In this document: in pieces, positions 49,501-59,256 of the stretch
How the letters are laid out: the number at the start of each line of letters is the position of its first letter
Numbering within the stretch: position 1 is the stretch's first letter
From: Pedobacter sp. FW305-3-2-15-E-R2A2
Lineage (GTDB): Bacteria > Bacteroidota > Bacteroidia > Sphingobacteriales > Sphingobacteriaceae
Length of the DNA stretch: 64,000 nucleotides
NCBI RefSeq assembly: GCF_038446955.1
Contig: NZ_CP151803.1
Span: 682,001-746,000, forward strand
Direction: 5' to 3'
Translations under genes and position numbers: made by a program
The notes under the pieces: generated by a model
Told to the model about the DNA's origin: nothing
Databases searched by the model: none
The model's input: only the letters and a program-made list of their open reading frames with translations

Positions 49501-49740
49501 GCCTCTTACCTGCGGTTAAAAAATGCAGAGATCGCTTATACTTTCAGACAGAATTGGGTCAAAAAAGCGGGCGTTTCAAGCTTACGGGTATTTGTAAATG
49601 GAAATAACCTGTACGTATGGACTAAAATGCCTGATGACCGGGAGGCCAATTACCAGGGAGCAGGCGGTCAAAGCTGGGCTTCTCAGGGCGCTTACCCTAC
49701 GGTAAAGCGCTATAATTTCGGTGTTAATATCACCTTCTAA
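46564..49740 (+). CDS. xusA: XusA: SusC-family TonB-dependent xylo-oligosaccharide receptor
   Basis: A complete 1058-residue SusC protein. After an N-terminal signal (hydrophobic core LMMIFLFMG, cleavage near AAA-Q) comes a carboxypeptidase-regulatory-like domain ('TIKGTVKDEQQNPLSGATIT'), the TonB-box region 'LGEVVVVGYGTQKKESVVGA', the plug ('RGRSTWNNANPLILVDGVER', 'LKDASATAVFGVKGANGVIL') and the barrel ending VNITF. The n-region of the signal is long (about 25 residues, two Cys). Gene order SusC-SusD-SusC-SusD-unknown-GH10 matches the xylan utilization system of Bacteroidota, on which the name rests. It imports xylo-oligosaccharides through the outer membrane. Confidence 0.95.
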   Translation: MEKNTKVGNAVCHKYCGYQQLLPVMYLSLMMIFLFMGTAAAQQRKTIKGTVKDEQQNPLSGATITVKGTNVKTQANLSGTFSIEVPADRNILTIGYIGMKTQDVSIEGKTTISVVMKDDKAQLGEVVVVGYGTQKKESVVGAITQTTSEVLERTGGVSSLGAALTGNLPGVITTASSGMPGEEDPQILIRGRSTWNNANPLILVDGVERSMNNIDIATVASVSVLKDASATAVFGVKGANGVILITTKRGREGKAEIRAAANTVVKAASKLPGKLDSYDMFKVRNRTIEYELALAPGAWNSYLPEDIMRKYRSPANLQEAERYPNVDWVNTLFRDNAMSYNANLNISGGTPFVKYFSSVDYLDEGDLFKRFKNNRGYDGGYSFKRLNVRSNLDFQLTPSTVFRANIAGSRGLSERPWIDVNPYNTWTAAYSAAPNLYLPVYSDGTWGYYKPNEQQSLNSARILATTGLQQITTSRITTDFTVDQNLSALLKGLSVKGTLSIDNTFIENERGIDDRNNGTLSKYIDPETGVVSYSQTKDAATELEWTESTRWASRAGNVNDGATFRRMFSQLQLNYATTIADKHDVTAMGLWSRDESAIGSIIPSYREDWVFRTTYSYAGKYSVEYNGAYNGSEKFGPAYRFEFFSSGGLGWMISQENFMKPLKFINRLKLRGSYGAIGDDGGAPRFAFLTNWAFGGKTPLGITGEAAEQSPYNWYRETGVGNPNVRWERVVKKNIALEFGFFEDMLSGSIDFFQDDRSDILTGTNRAVPSYYGAQPSTFNVGKVQSRGFEVDLRFSKKINNNLRVWTNINFTHAKNKVIDADVAELLPLYSKPIDKQIGQAYSYVSQGYYNTWDELYASTMHNANDHQKIPGNYQLIDYNADGIIDANDNIPYGYSGAPQNTYNATLGVDWKGFSVFAQFYGVNNVTRQVVLGSFAGKNTVAYDEGTYWSKDNTNADGPMPRWESTPAGFYTADRYMYDASYLRLKNAEIAYTFRQNWVKKAGVSSLRVFVNGNNLYVWTKMPDDREANYQGAGGQSWASQGAYPTVKRYNFGVNITF

Positions 49741-49750
49741 TAAGATCGTT

Positions 49751-51637
49751 ATGAGAAAATATATAAAAAGCATATTACTGATAGGAATCATCTGGTCTGT
49801 GACCGGGATCTCCTGTAAAAAATATCTGGACAGAGATCCTGAAGCAATCGTTTCGGAAAAAACAGCGTTTAAAGATTTTCGTAGTTTTCAGGGCTTTACA
49901 GAAGAACTCTATAATTGTATCCCCGATTTCACCAACCGCTATTGGACCAACAGCTGGAATTGGGGAGATGACGAGATCCAGTCGACGGTAGAGAATTTTC
50001 ACATTGTGAATAAAATTGACAATGGTGATTTCTGGGGCTGGCAAAGAGAATTTGATGGCTGGGGTGCCGGATTCATGGACAATGCCGGTGCCAACACCAA
50101 CAATGACAGGATGACAAAAGGGCTATATCCTTTAGCCTGGTATGGAATACGTAAAGCCAATCTGGGTTTAGAGCACATGGATTTGCTGGTCAATGCCACA
50201 GATGAAGAACGCAATCTGATTAAAGGTCAGCTCTTGTTTTTCAGAGGATGGTTTCATTTTATGCTGATGCAGTATTTTGGTGGCCTGCCTTATGTAGACC
50301 GTGTATTACCTGCGGATGAAGCGTTTAGGTTACCCCGTTTAAAGTATCAGGAATGTGCGGAAAAAGCAGCACAAGATTTCAGGGCAGCAGCTGATCTGCT
50401 GCCGGTAAGCTGGGACAATACTACGGCAGGCGCCCAGACTTTCGGAAAAAATCAGTTGCGCATCAATAAAATTATGGCCTTAGGGTATTTGGGTAAAAAC
50501 TACCTCTGGGCGGCCAGTCCCCTGATGAATTATGCTTCGACAGGTAGCAAAACTTACCATGCGGAGTTTAGTAAAAAGGCTGCTGTGGCATTTGCAGAGT
50601 TGTTGAAGTTAACTGAAAGTGGCTCGGCCCCTCATAAGCTGATCCCATTTGAAAAATACAGTACCAATTTTTACACCGTCGGACAAAACTTCCTGATCCC
50701 CGGTGGGACGGAAGCGATATTCACCGGACCTTACTGGGGAGCACATGGCTCAACCTATGGGACGGCAAAACAATATACCCCGGCAGTGGTAGGCGATGGC
50801 TCTCTGATCTTTGCCCCTACAGCTAATTATGTGAATTACTATGGGATGAAGAATGGCTTGCCAATCGCAAACTCAGCCCAGGCTGATCCTGCAGGCTCGG
50901 GATATGATCCCCAGTCTCCATGGCGCGACCGTGATCCAAGGTTTTACAATGACATCGTATACGACGGGGTTAAAGTTGTTCAGGGAACCCTGGCCGCTAA
51001 TATGGAAGTGCACCGTTATGCCAACTTATTCACAAACGGAAGTTACCGGGATAACCGTTCGGGTAGCCGGACAGGATATATGCTTTACAAATTTGTGCCT
51101 TCCACAGCAAATAACTTTGATCAGGGCTGGAATTACGGACAGAACTTAAACATTAAAGTGCCTTACATGCGTCTCGCAGATATTTACCTGATGTATGCAG
51201 AGGCGGTAGCTACAGGTTACGGATCTCCGTCTGCGACGGTTGAAAGTTTTAGCAAAACGGCCGCAGATGCGATTAATGTGATCCGCGACCGGGCCGGAGT
51301 TGGACATGTGGCAGCGCAGTTTCTTGCTTCTACTGACGAGTTTATGAAAGAAGTAAGACGCGAACGTGCTGTTGAACTTGCTTTTGAGGGACACCGGTTC
51401 AACGATCTTCGCCGCTGGCGCTTATTGGCTGAGATGCCTTATACGTTGAAAACAGCAGCAGAATTTGATCGGGCCAGTCCATTAGATCCGACTATGGATA
51501 AAAAGCTCAACAAAGTTGTAAACTACCGTGAACGTGTGATTTTGCAACGCCAGTTTAGTGAAAAACATTATTGGTTGCCGCTGAAAAGAGCCGATGTGAA
51601 TATGTATCCGGAGTTTTCTCAAAACCCTGGCTGGTAG
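49751..51637 (+). CDS. xusB: XusB: SusD-family xylan-binding lipoprotein
   Basis: A 628-residue SusD partner of XusA. The ATG at 49751 gives a lipoprotein signal with G-I-S-C (Cys22); the open frame upstream overlaps xusA and has no function. Typical SusD features are 'KKYLDRDPEAIVSEKTAFKD' after the Cys, the 'RGWFHFMLMQYFGGLPYVDR' TPR segment and 'VRRERAVELAFEGHRFNDLR' near the C-terminus. It binds oligosaccharides at the surface and closes over the XusA pore. The gap to xusA is 10 nt and to xusC 40 nt. Confidence 0.95.
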   Translation: MRKYIKSILLIGIIWSVTGISCKKYLDRDPEAIVSEKTAFKDFRSFQGFTEELYNCIPDFTNRYWTNSWNWGDDEIQSTVENFHIVNKIDNGDFWGWQREFDGWGAGFMDNAGANTNNDRMTKGLYPLAWYGIRKANLGLEHMDLLVNATDEERNLIKGQLLFFRGWFHFMLMQYFGGLPYVDRVLPADEAFRLPRLKYQECAEKAAQDFRAAADLLPVSWDNTTAGAQTFGKNQLRINKIMALGYLGKNYLWAASPLMNYASTGSKTYHAEFSKKAAVAFAELLKLTESGSAPHKLIPFEKYSTNFYTVGQNFLIPGGTEAIFTGPYWGAHGSTYGTAKQYTPAVVGDGSLIFAPTANYVNYYGMKNGLPIANSAQADPAGSGYDPQSPWRDRDPRFYNDIVYDGVKVVQGTLAANMEVHRYANLFTNGSYRDNRSGSRTGYMLYKFVPSTANNFDQGWNYGQNLNIKVPYMRLADIYLMYAEAVATGYGSPSATVESFSKTAADAINVIRDRAGVGHVAAQFLASTDEFMKEVRRERAVELAFEGHRFNDLRRWRLLAEMPYTLKTAAEFDRASPLDPTMDKKLNKVVNYRERVILQRQFSEKHYWLPLKRADVNMYPEFSQNPGW

Positions 51638-51677
51638 GGTAGTTCATGATTTATAAATCAGATAATTAAAGACAAGA

Positions 51678-54600
51678 ATGATGAAATATTTAAGAAAAGC
51701 AATGGTCTTGTGCGTCTTACTTACGTTATTTAGCGGCGTAATCAAGGGGCAGGATGCCGTTAAAATATCTATAAAAGCCATTGTCCGCGGTTTAAACGGG
51801 GAGCCTGTAAAAGGAGCAACAATAAGTTCCGCAGCAAATGAATTGCTGGTCATATCCGATCAGTCGGGTGTGTTTTCCATGGAAGTGCCTGCTAAAACAG
51901 TATTAACGGTAAGTGCAACAGGTTATAAAAGTTCATCGGTTACTGCAATACCTGATCTGCAGCAAATCACTTTAAGCGAGGAGCAGCGGGTCGTTCCGAT
52001 TGGCTTTAGAACGGTAGAGGAGCGGGACCTTCCGGGTGGCCTGTCGAATGTGAACGTTTCAAAAATCTTTGAGAAAAATTTCATGACCTCCGGACTGGAA
52101 AACATGGAAGCCTTTGCTCCGGGATTCAATGGCAATAGCCTCAACGGGAACAACCTCTGGGGCATGAGTAGTTCTTTATTATTGGTAGACGGTGTTCCGC
52201 GTGATATCGGTAGCATCACCCCGAATGAGATCGATCAGATTACTTTTCTCAAAAGTGCCGCTGCTGTTGCCCTTTATGGAAGCCGTGGTGCTAAAGGGGT
52301 AATTTTGATATCCACGAAAAGAGGAACCAATTCCAAACAGAAAATCGCATTTCGTACCAACGCAGGACTGAATGTGCCCAAAAGGTTTCCCGGATACCTT
52401 GGCTCTTCAGAATATATGACCTTGTATAATGAAGCACTGGTAAATGACGGATTGGCTCCGGCATATACTGCGGAGGCGATCTATAATCATTCTCAGGGAA
52501 ACCCATACCGTTATCCAAGTGTAGACTATTATTCTTCGGAATACCTTAAAAGCAACTTTGGAAGATATGATGGTGTGGCAGAGATTTCCGGAGGTAACGA
52601 ACGGGCCCGCTATTATACCAATGTTGGATTTAATTCTTCCGGTTCGCTGCTGGATTTTGGCGAAGCCAAAGAGAATGGCAGTACAAACCGTTTTAATATA
52701 CGCGGTAATGTAGACATGCAGTTAACCAAGGCATTGAAAGCAAGAGTGGATGCCAGTGCTGTATTTTCCAATGGCGGGGGTGTAAATACTGATTATTGGG
52801 GCAGCGCGGCAACTTTACGTCCGCACCTGTTTACCCCGCTTATTCCCATCAATTTGATAGAGGAAAGTGATCAGGCAAGCTGGGCAATGGTGAATACTGC
52901 CAATCTCATAAACGGCAAATATGTATTGGGTGGAACCCAAATCGATCAGACGAATCCTTTCGCTGCCATTTATGCAGGCGGTAACAATAAGTTTGTGCAG
53001 CGGGAATTTCAGTTTACTACAGGAATAGATGCTGATTTGAGTGGCATCTTAAAAGGGCTTTCATTTAATGCAGGCCTGGGAATAGATTACTTTAACCGCT
53101 ACAATCAAGGTTACCGCAATGGCTACGCGACTTATCAGCCGGGCTGGACAACCTATTCCGGTTCAGACCTTATCTCCGGCCTGACCCGTTGGGGAGAAGA
53201 TACCAAACCTGGCGTTCAAACGATTGCAGATAGTTGGTACAGACAAACCATCTCCTTGTCCAGCCAGCTTAATTATAATACCGTTATCAACGAAAAACAT
53301 CAAATTTCTGCTGTATTTTTAGGTGCAGCATATCGTCAGGCGCAATCTGAAATCTACCAGCCGGTTACCAATTCAAATCTGGGCCTGCAGCTGGGGTATA
53401 ATTTCAGCCGTAAATATTACGCGGAGTTCACAGGCGCGCTTGTCCGCTCCCCAAAAATGCCTCCGGGAAACCGCGTGGCATTCTCACCAGCGGGTACCAT
53501 AGGCTGGAGGATAAGCGAAGAGCCTTTTATGAAATCCGCATCCTTTATTAACAACCTGACCATTACTGCATCAGCGGGGATTCTCAATACTGATCTCGAT
53601 TTTGACGAATACTTTGCTTATCAAAGCATTTATACGGCAACAGGTGGCAACTGGTTTGGCTGGAACGATGGTTCGGGCACACAGTCTTTTGATTCCCGTC
53701 GGGGAACTAATATGGATTTGACATTTGCTAAAAGGAAAGAAATTAGCCTAGGTGTACAAGGGGCTATGTTTAATAACCAGTTCGGCTTTAGTGCCAATGT
53801 GTTTAGAAACCACATCACCGGAATAATCGGCCAGTACAATGTTTTATATCCAAGTTATTTTACACAGGGATTTCCTAACTCTTCATTTGTGCCTTATAGC
53901 AATTACAATGGCGATCAACGTACAGGCCTGGATTTCCAGTTAAATTTCAACAAACGCATTGGTGCTGTTCAGTGGACAATAGGTGCATCAGGTAGCTACT
54001 ATTCCACCAAAGCCACAAAACGCCCTGATGCTTATACCTATGGAGATCAATATCAATACCGTCAGGGCAAACCACTAGATGCGATTTGGGGCCTGGTGAG
54101 TGATGGATTTTATATGAATGCCAGCGAAGTGGCAGCTGCAGATGGCATTAACCAGCCACGGTCTGCATTTGGATCCACTTTAGCCCCGGGTGATATCAGG
54201 TACAAAGATCAGAATGGTGATAAAATTATAGACAATCAGGATCAGGTTTACCTTGGGCGGGGGGGATGGTTTGGTGCGCCTCTCACTCTTGGACTAAACC
54301 TGACCGCAAAATGGAAGAACTTTACCTTTTTTGTATTAGGTACAGGTCGCTTCGGTGCTTCGGCCATGAAAAGTGACAATTACTTCTGGGTAAATGGAAG
54401 TGATAAATACTCTTCAGTGGTACGTAACCGATGGACAGAGGCCACCCAGAATACCGCAACGTTTCCACGATTGACCACCCAGAACGGGGATAACAATTTC
54501 AGGGCATCTGATTTCTGGATGTATCGTACAGACCGGTTTGATTTGTCGAAAGTTCAGGTCTCTTACACGATTTCCGACAAGCTGCTTAAAAGTAAGGTAC

Positions 54601-54734
54601 TGAAAGAGCTGGGGGTCTATGTGGCCGGTTTTAACCTGTTGACGGTTGCGAAGGAGCGGGAAATAATGGAGATGAATTTTGGAGGTGCCCCACAGACCAG
54701 GTTGTACAATCTGGGCGTAAAGGCAATGTTTTAA
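51678..54734 (+). CDS. xusC: XusC: second SusC-family receptor of the xylan system
   Basis: A 1018-residue SusC-like receptor with signal peptide (ends IKG-Q), a regulatory-like beta domain ('IVRGLNGEPVKGATISS'), plug and barrel. The plug start differs from ordinary SusC: the usual VVVVGYGTQ region is replaced by 'EEQRVVPIGFRTVEERDLPG', though the 'SSLLLVDGVPRDIGSITPNE' and 'LKSAAAVALYGSRGAKGVIL' plug segments are intact. This divergent second receptor is normal for the xus arrangement. It presumably imports a different size or decoration class of xylo-oligosaccharide than XusA (inference). Confidence 0.94.
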   Translation: MMKYLRKAMVLCVLLTLFSGVIKGQDAVKISIKAIVRGLNGEPVKGATISSAANELLVISDQSGVFSMEVPAKTVLTVSATGYKSSSVTAIPDLQQITLSEEQRVVPIGFRTVEERDLPGGLSNVNVSKIFEKNFMTSGLENMEAFAPGFNGNSLNGNNLWGMSSSLLLVDGVPRDIGSITPNEIDQITFLKSAAAVALYGSRGAKGVILISTKRGTNSKQKIAFRTNAGLNVPKRFPGYLGSSEYMTLYNEALVNDGLAPAYTAEAIYNHSQGNPYRYPSVDYYSSEYLKSNFGRYDGVAEISGGNERARYYTNVGFNSSGSLLDFGEAKENGSTNRFNIRGNVDMQLTKALKARVDASAVFSNGGGVNTDYWGSAATLRPHLFTPLIPINLIEESDQASWAMVNTANLINGKYVLGGTQIDQTNPFAAIYAGGNNKFVQREFQFTTGIDADLSGILKGLSFNAGLGIDYFNRYNQGYRNGYATYQPGWTTYSGSDLISGLTRWGEDTKPGVQTIADSWYRQTISLSSQLNYNTVINEKHQISAVFLGAAYRQAQSEIYQPVTNSNLGLQLGYNFSRKYYAEFTGALVRSPKMPPGNRVAFSPAGTIGWRISEEPFMKSASFINNLTITASAGILNTDLDFDEYFAYQSIYTATGGNWFGWNDGSGTQSFDSRRGTNMDLTFAKRKEISLGVQGAMFNNQFGFSANVFRNHITGIIGQYNVLYPSYFTQGFPNSSFVPYSNYNGDQRTGLDFQLNFNKRIGAVQWTIGASGSYYSTKATKRPDAYTYGDQYQYRQGKPLDAIWGLVSDGFYMNASEVAAADGINQPRSAFGSTLAPGDIRYKDQNGDKIIDNQDQVYLGRGGWFGAPLTLGLNLTAKWKNFTFFVLGTGRFGASAMKSDNYFWVNGSDKYSSVVRNRWTEATQNTATFPRLTTQNGDNNFRASDFWMYRTDRFDLSKVQVSYTISDKLLKSKVLKELGVYVAGFNLLTVAKEREIMEMNFGGAPQTRLYNLGVKAMF

Positions 54735-54755
54735 TTGAATAAAATATTAGATAAG

Positions 54756-56516
54756 ATGAACAGAATTTCAATACTATTTATAGGTTTCTTTTTTACGCTT
54801 TCGGGTTGTAAAAAGTTTACCGAACCTGCTGCCCAAAATAATGGAGATTTTGAGAATATCTATAAGGAGCCGGCACTGGCCCATGGATTATTGTTAAACG
54901 GGTATACCCGGCTCCCAACAAACGGCTGGTCCTTCAGCGATGTTGCTACAGATGATGCGGTAAGCAATGATATCAATAATAATTACCGGAAAATTGCCAC
55001 CGGACAATGGTCGGCTTCCTTTAACCCATTGGATCAATGGACAAATTCAAGAGCGGGCATTCAGTATTTAAACATATTCCTGGCCGAGGCAGACAAAGTG
55101 ACCTGGGATAGCACTGATCCGATGCTCAATACCATGTTTAACGATCGTCAGAAAGGCGAAGCTTATGGATTACGTGCCTATCTGATGTATTATATGCTGC
55201 AGGCACATGCCGGATGGGCCGGAGGTACTTTGTATGGTTTCCCACTGGTGCTTGAGGCGGAAACACCAACTTCAAATTTCAATCAGCCAAGGGCAACATT
55301 CGAGGCTTGTATGAAACAGATTTATAGTGATCTGGACAAAGCCGAGGGCTTGCTTTCTCTTGATTATAAAGACATCACCAGCACCGCTCAAATACCGTCA
55401 AAATATAGCGGAATTAAGGTGGAGACCTATAACCGGGTTTTCGGTAAATTCTTTAACCAGCGGATGACCGGCCGGATTGCAAAGGCAATCCGGGCAAAGT
55501 TAGCATTGATGGCTGCAAGCCAGGCGTATAGTACAGGAAATACCACAACCTGGACGGATGCAGCTAACTATACTGCTCAGGTACTGGAGCTTAACGGAGG
55601 GCTTGCTAATTTAGATCCTAATGGTGTGACCTGGTATGATAATAAAACAGAGATTGATGGTTTAGCCTCAGGAGCCAGCCCCAGGGAAGTGTTATGGCGG
55701 ACTAATATCGGATCAAGCAGCGATCTTGAAGCAGCGCATTATCCGCCCAGCCTCTCTGGTCAGGGCCGGTTAAACCCGACGCAAAATTTAGTGAATGCAT
55801 TTCCAATGTCAAATGGTTACCCCATCACGAATACTGCATCCAGTGGTTATAGTGCCGCCAATCCTTATACAGGCCGTGATCCGCGTTTAGCAAAATATAT
55901 CGTCTATAATGGGAATACCATCGGACCAGCCAATAAAGTCATCAATACCACAATAGATGTGGTTACTAATGACGACGGGTTAAATAAAAAGGAAACATCC
56001 ACCAGAACAGGTTATTACATGCGAAAACTGTTAAGACAGGATGTGAGCCTAAACCCAAGCGTCAATAATCAAAAGCACTACAGACCCCATATCCGTTATA
56101 CCGAACTGTTTTTGAACTATGCAGAAGCGGCAAATGAAGCCTGGGGCCCAATGGGTAATGGAGGGAATCCATATTCGGCTTATGACGTGATTAAGGCCAT
56201 TCGTACCAGAGCCGGCGTAGGTATTGCAAACGGACATGCCTACCTGGAATCCATCAAAGGAGACCAGGATGCCATGAGAACCCTGATCAGAAACGAGAGA
56301 AGGTTGGAGCTGGCCTTCGAGGGCTTCCGTTTCTGGGATTTGCGGAGGTGGAACACCAGCTTAACTGAGGCAGTAACAGGGACTAGTATTTCACTCAATA
56401 CTTATAAGGAAATTAATGTGGAAGGAAGGAACTATCAGGATTACATGAGGTTCGGACCTATCCCTCATAGTGAACGGCTGAAGTATAATGCCTTACAGCA
56501 AAATAACGGATGGTAA
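54756..56516 (+). CDS. xusD: XusD: second SusD-family lipoprotein
   Basis: A 586-residue SusD protein paired with XusC. The start is the ATG at 54756, giving a signal with L-S-G-C (Cys18); the in-frame TTG at 54735 abuts the xusC stop and is not preferred. Family segments include 'GEAYGLRAYLMYYMLQAHAG' and, near the C-terminus, 'NERRLELAFEGFRFWDLRRW'. Surface location and ligand capture are inferred from the family. The next gene starts 23 nt later. Confidence 0.95.
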   Translation: MNRISILFIGFFFTLSGCKKFTEPAAQNNGDFENIYKEPALAHGLLLNGYTRLPTNGWSFSDVATDDAVSNDINNNYRKIATGQWSASFNPLDQWTNSRAGIQYLNIFLAEADKVTWDSTDPMLNTMFNDRQKGEAYGLRAYLMYYMLQAHAGWAGGTLYGFPLVLEAETPTSNFNQPRATFEACMKQIYSDLDKAEGLLSLDYKDITSTAQIPSKYSGIKVETYNRVFGKFFNQRMTGRIAKAIRAKLALMAASQAYSTGNTTTWTDAANYTAQVLELNGGLANLDPNGVTWYDNKTEIDGLASGASPREVLWRTNIGSSSDLEAAHYPPSLSGQGRLNPTQNLVNAFPMSNGYPITNTASSGYSAANPYTGRDPRLAKYIVYNGNTIGPANKVINTTIDVVTNDDGLNKKETSTRTGYYMRKLLRQDVSLNPSVNNQKHYRPHIRYTELFLNYAEAANEAWGPMGNGGNPYSAYDVIKAIRTRAGVGIANGHAYLESIKGDQDAMRTLIRNERRLELAFEGFRFWDLRRWNTSLTEAVTGTSISLNTYKEINVEGRNYQDYMRFGPIPHSERLKYNALQQNNGW

Positions 56517-56539
56517 TATTTATTATAAACAAATTAAAG

Positions 56540-57514
56540 ATGAAAAATCTATTCTATACTTCACTCTTGCTCCTTTCAACACTTGCTTCCTGCAAAAATG
56601 AAGAGTGGGCATTTCCTGATTACGAAACACAGGCCGTTTATTTTGCTTATCAGGGACCGATCAGGACAATCACGCTTGGCGAGGATATTTTCGATACCTC
56701 ACTGGATAACCAGCATAAACTTCAGATCATGGCTACTTTAGGTGGTGTGTATTCAAATAAACAAGACATCACTATTGGAATTGCTGTAGACAATTCGTTG
56801 ACCCAGGGACTTTCATTTCCTTCTCCCTACAGTGGAACAGTAAAGCCGATGCCGGCCAATTATTACACGCTTGCTTCCGATAAGATCACCATTCCTAAGG
56901 GTAAATTAATTGGTGGAGTGGAAGTACAGCTCACAGACGCATTCTTTGCAGACCCCTTATCTGCAAGTACAACCTATGTCATTCCGTTAAAAATGACGAA
57001 TGTGGTGAATGCTGATGCAATATTGGAAACTAAAAAGTCTACGCTTTATGCCGTCAGGTACATCAATCCATGGACCGGTTTTTACCTGCGCAGGGGTAAG
57101 GATGTTTTTGTGGGTAAAAACGGCAATACTGCATTGGATGGTACAAACGTACGCCACATGCAATATGTAGAGAAGGATGAGGTCAACAAAATCAATACAC
57201 GCTCACTGACTCAGGCAACCTTCCCGGTAACATTTAAAGGTGCTGGTGGAGTGAACATCAACCGGACCTTACTGTTAACTTTCGACAACAATGGCAACTG
57301 CACAGTGGCTGCAGGTGATGCCGGTTTTACAGCCAGCGGAACCGGGAAATTTGTTAAAAGAGGAGAGAAAAACAGCTGGGGCAGTCAGGATCGTGATGCA
57401 CTTTACCTGAACTATCAGGTAGATCTGGACGACAGAACGGTAACCTCTGCTGATACGCTTGTAATGCGCGACCGGGGAGTGAAGGCCGAGACCTTTACTC
57501 CGGTTGGCAATTAA
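56540..57514 (+). CDS. xusE: XusE: DUF1735-type surface glycan-binding lipoprotein
   Basis: A 324-residue lipoprotein (L-A-S-C, Cys18; start ATG at 56540, since the upstream extension overlaps xusD). The N-terminal half resembles the DUF1735/BT_3987-like immunoglobulin-type domain ('YTLASDKITIPKGKLIGGVE', 'STTYVIPLKMTNV'), and the remainder is a beta-rich domain of unknown fold. It occupies the conserved 'unknown' slot between xusD and xyn10C. Proteins in this slot are thought to bind xylan at the cell surface and help hand it to the transport complex. No catalytic motif is visible. Confidence 0.88.
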   Translation: MKNLFYTSLLLLSTLASCKNEEWAFPDYETQAVYFAYQGPIRTITLGEDIFDTSLDNQHKLQIMATLGGVYSNKQDITIGIAVDNSLTQGLSFPSPYSGTVKPMPANYYTLASDKITIPKGKLIGGVEVQLTDAFFADPLSASTTYVIPLKMTNVVNADAILETKKSTLYAVRYINPWTGFYLRRGKDVFVGKNGNTALDGTNVRHMQYVEKDEVNKINTRSLTQATFPVTFKGAGGVNINRTLLLTFDNNGNCTVAAGDAGFTASGTGKFVKRGEKNSWGSQDRDALYLNYQVDLDDRTVTSADTLVMRDRGVKAETFTPVGN

Positions 57515-57538
57515 TTTTTAACCTAACCATCGAGATTT

Positions 57539-59227
57539 ATGAAACCATTTTATAAAATAGCATTAAGCATAGCTGCGTCTGTAGCATTGGCTTCCTGCCA
57601 TAAATATGAAGCGCTGGACTTCCATGTTGATCAACCGGCAACTTTCGCCGCTCAGCAGGAAATAGATGCTTACGAGGGTCTGAAGACTTATGTGGACAGA
57701 AATGCAAATCCTAAGTTTAAGTTGGGTGCGGGCATATCCTTGCAGCAATACCTTTCAAAAGGAGTAATGTACCGGCTTGCGAACAGTAATTTTGACGAAA
57801 TCACGCTCGGATACGAGATGAAACATGGCGCTGTTGTTCAGGCTGATGGAAATCTGTCATTAACCAATGTTAAGACCTTATTGGAAACCGCCACGAAAGC
57901 GGGCATCTCTGTTTTCGGGCATACGCTTGCCTGGCATGCCAACCAAAATGCCACCTATTTGAACGGATTGATCGCGCCGGTAGTGATCCCTTCAACTGGT
58001 GGCCCTACATGGGATTTGGTCACTGCTGCAGATTTTGAAACTGACAATGCTGCAAATTATCAGTACAATGCCAATGCAATTGCCGGGTTCACCGCTGCGG
58101 GAGAGGGGGCTAAGGGAGTCGGCAGAGCGCTGAAAATAACGAATCAGAGTGTTCGTACCAATGATTGGGATACACAATTGTTTCTTAAATTTTCTCCGGC
58201 GGTGAAGCTGGGAGAAAAATATGAACTCAAGATCGATGTGCGGTCAGATGCACCTGCATCTTTTGGTACACAGGCGCATGTCACTGCAGGTGCCTACAAA
58301 TTTTATGATTTTTTCGGTACGATATCTTCCACGCCGACATGGACCACGTATACCAAGGAAGTCACCATTTCTACAGAAATGATCACGAGTGGTGCCATTG
58401 CCTTCAATCTCGGCAAAACGGCTACGACTTATTATTTTGATAATATCAGTCTGAAAAAGTACAATCCTCTTGGCGGAGTGACCATCATCGAGAAAACAGC
58501 CGAAGAGAAGAAAACGTTGTTGAGTGCCGCTCTTGAAAAATGGATCAAGGAAATGGTTACCGCTTCTAAAGATCATGTTAAATCCTGGGACGTAGTGAAC
58601 GAACCGATGGACGATGGTAAACCTGCTGAACTAAAAACGGGTGTGGGCAGGACGAATTTAGCAGCCGATGAGTTTTACTGGCAGGACTATCTGGGCAAAG
58701 ATTATGCTTTGAAAGCATTTCAATGGGCCAGACAGTATGGCAATCCAACAGATATCCATTTCATCAACGATTATAACCTGGAGTATAGCCTGGATAAATG
58801 TAAGGGACTGATTGCGTATGTAAAATATCTTGAAGATAAAGGTGCTAAAATTGACGGAATAGGTACTCAGATGCACATCGTTGCTACTTCAGATAAGGCA
58901 AAGATCGAGGAGATGTTTAAACTATTGGCTGCAACAGGCAAACTGATAAAAATATCTGAGCTGGATATGGGCTTTGAAGGAAAACTACAAACGGCCCAAA
59001 TTAGCCCGCAGCAATATGCGGAACAGGCAGAAATGTACAAGTATGTAGTGAAGAAATACTTTGAGCTCATTCCTGCTGCTCAGCGTTATGGAATTACCAT
59101 CTGGGCACCTCAGGATAGCCCTGCAAGCTCGAGTTGGAGAGGCGGTGAGCCGATCGGTTTATGGACAGAAGGTTTCGTCAGGAAACCTGCATATGTTGGT
59201 GTAGCGGAAGGCCTGAAAAATAAATAG
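57539..59227 (+). CDS. xyn10C: Xyn10C: surface GH10 xylanase with CBM inserted in the catalytic domain
   Basis: A 562-residue lipoprotein (L-A-S-C, Cys20). The GH10 barrel begins about residue 55 ('FKLGAGISLQQYL', 'FGHTLAWHANQNATYL'), is interrupted at about 150-308 by a CBM4/9-type jelly roll ('TWDLVTAADFETDNAANYQY' to 'YFDNISLKKYNPLGG'), then resumes. Catalytic residues are Glu355 in 'SWDVVNEPMDDG' and Glu474 in 'IKISELDMGFEG'. A CBM inside the barrel is the hallmark of Xyn10C from xylan-degrading Bacteroidota. It makes the first cuts in xylan outside the cell. A strong terminator follows, ending the locus. Confidence 0.96.
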   Translation: MKPFYKIALSIAASVALASCHKYEALDFHVDQPATFAAQQEIDAYEGLKTYVDRNANPKFKLGAGISLQQYLSKGVMYRLANSNFDEITLGYEMKHGAVVQADGNLSLTNVKTLLETATKAGISVFGHTLAWHANQNATYLNGLIAPVVIPSTGGPTWDLVTAADFETDNAANYQYNANAIAGFTAAGEGAKGVGRALKITNQSVRTNDWDTQLFLKFSPAVKLGEKYELKIDVRSDAPASFGTQAHVTAGAYKFYDFFGTISSTPTWTTYTKEVTISTEMITSGAIAFNLGKTATTYYFDNISLKKYNPLGGVTIIEKTAEEKKTLLSAALEKWIKEMVTASKDHVKSWDVVNEPMDDGKPAELKTGVGRTNLAADEFYWQDYLGKDYALKAFQWARQYGNPTDIHFINDYNLEYSLDKCKGLIAYVKYLEDKGAKIDGIGTQMHIVATSDKAKIEEMFKLLAATGKLIKISELDMGFEGKLQTAQISPQQYAEQAEMYKYVVKKYFELIPAAQRYGITIWAPQDSPASSSWRGGEPIGLWTEGFVRKPAYVGVAEGLKNK

Positions 59228-59256
59228 GGCTGATAAACCGCTGTCTACAGCTAAAT

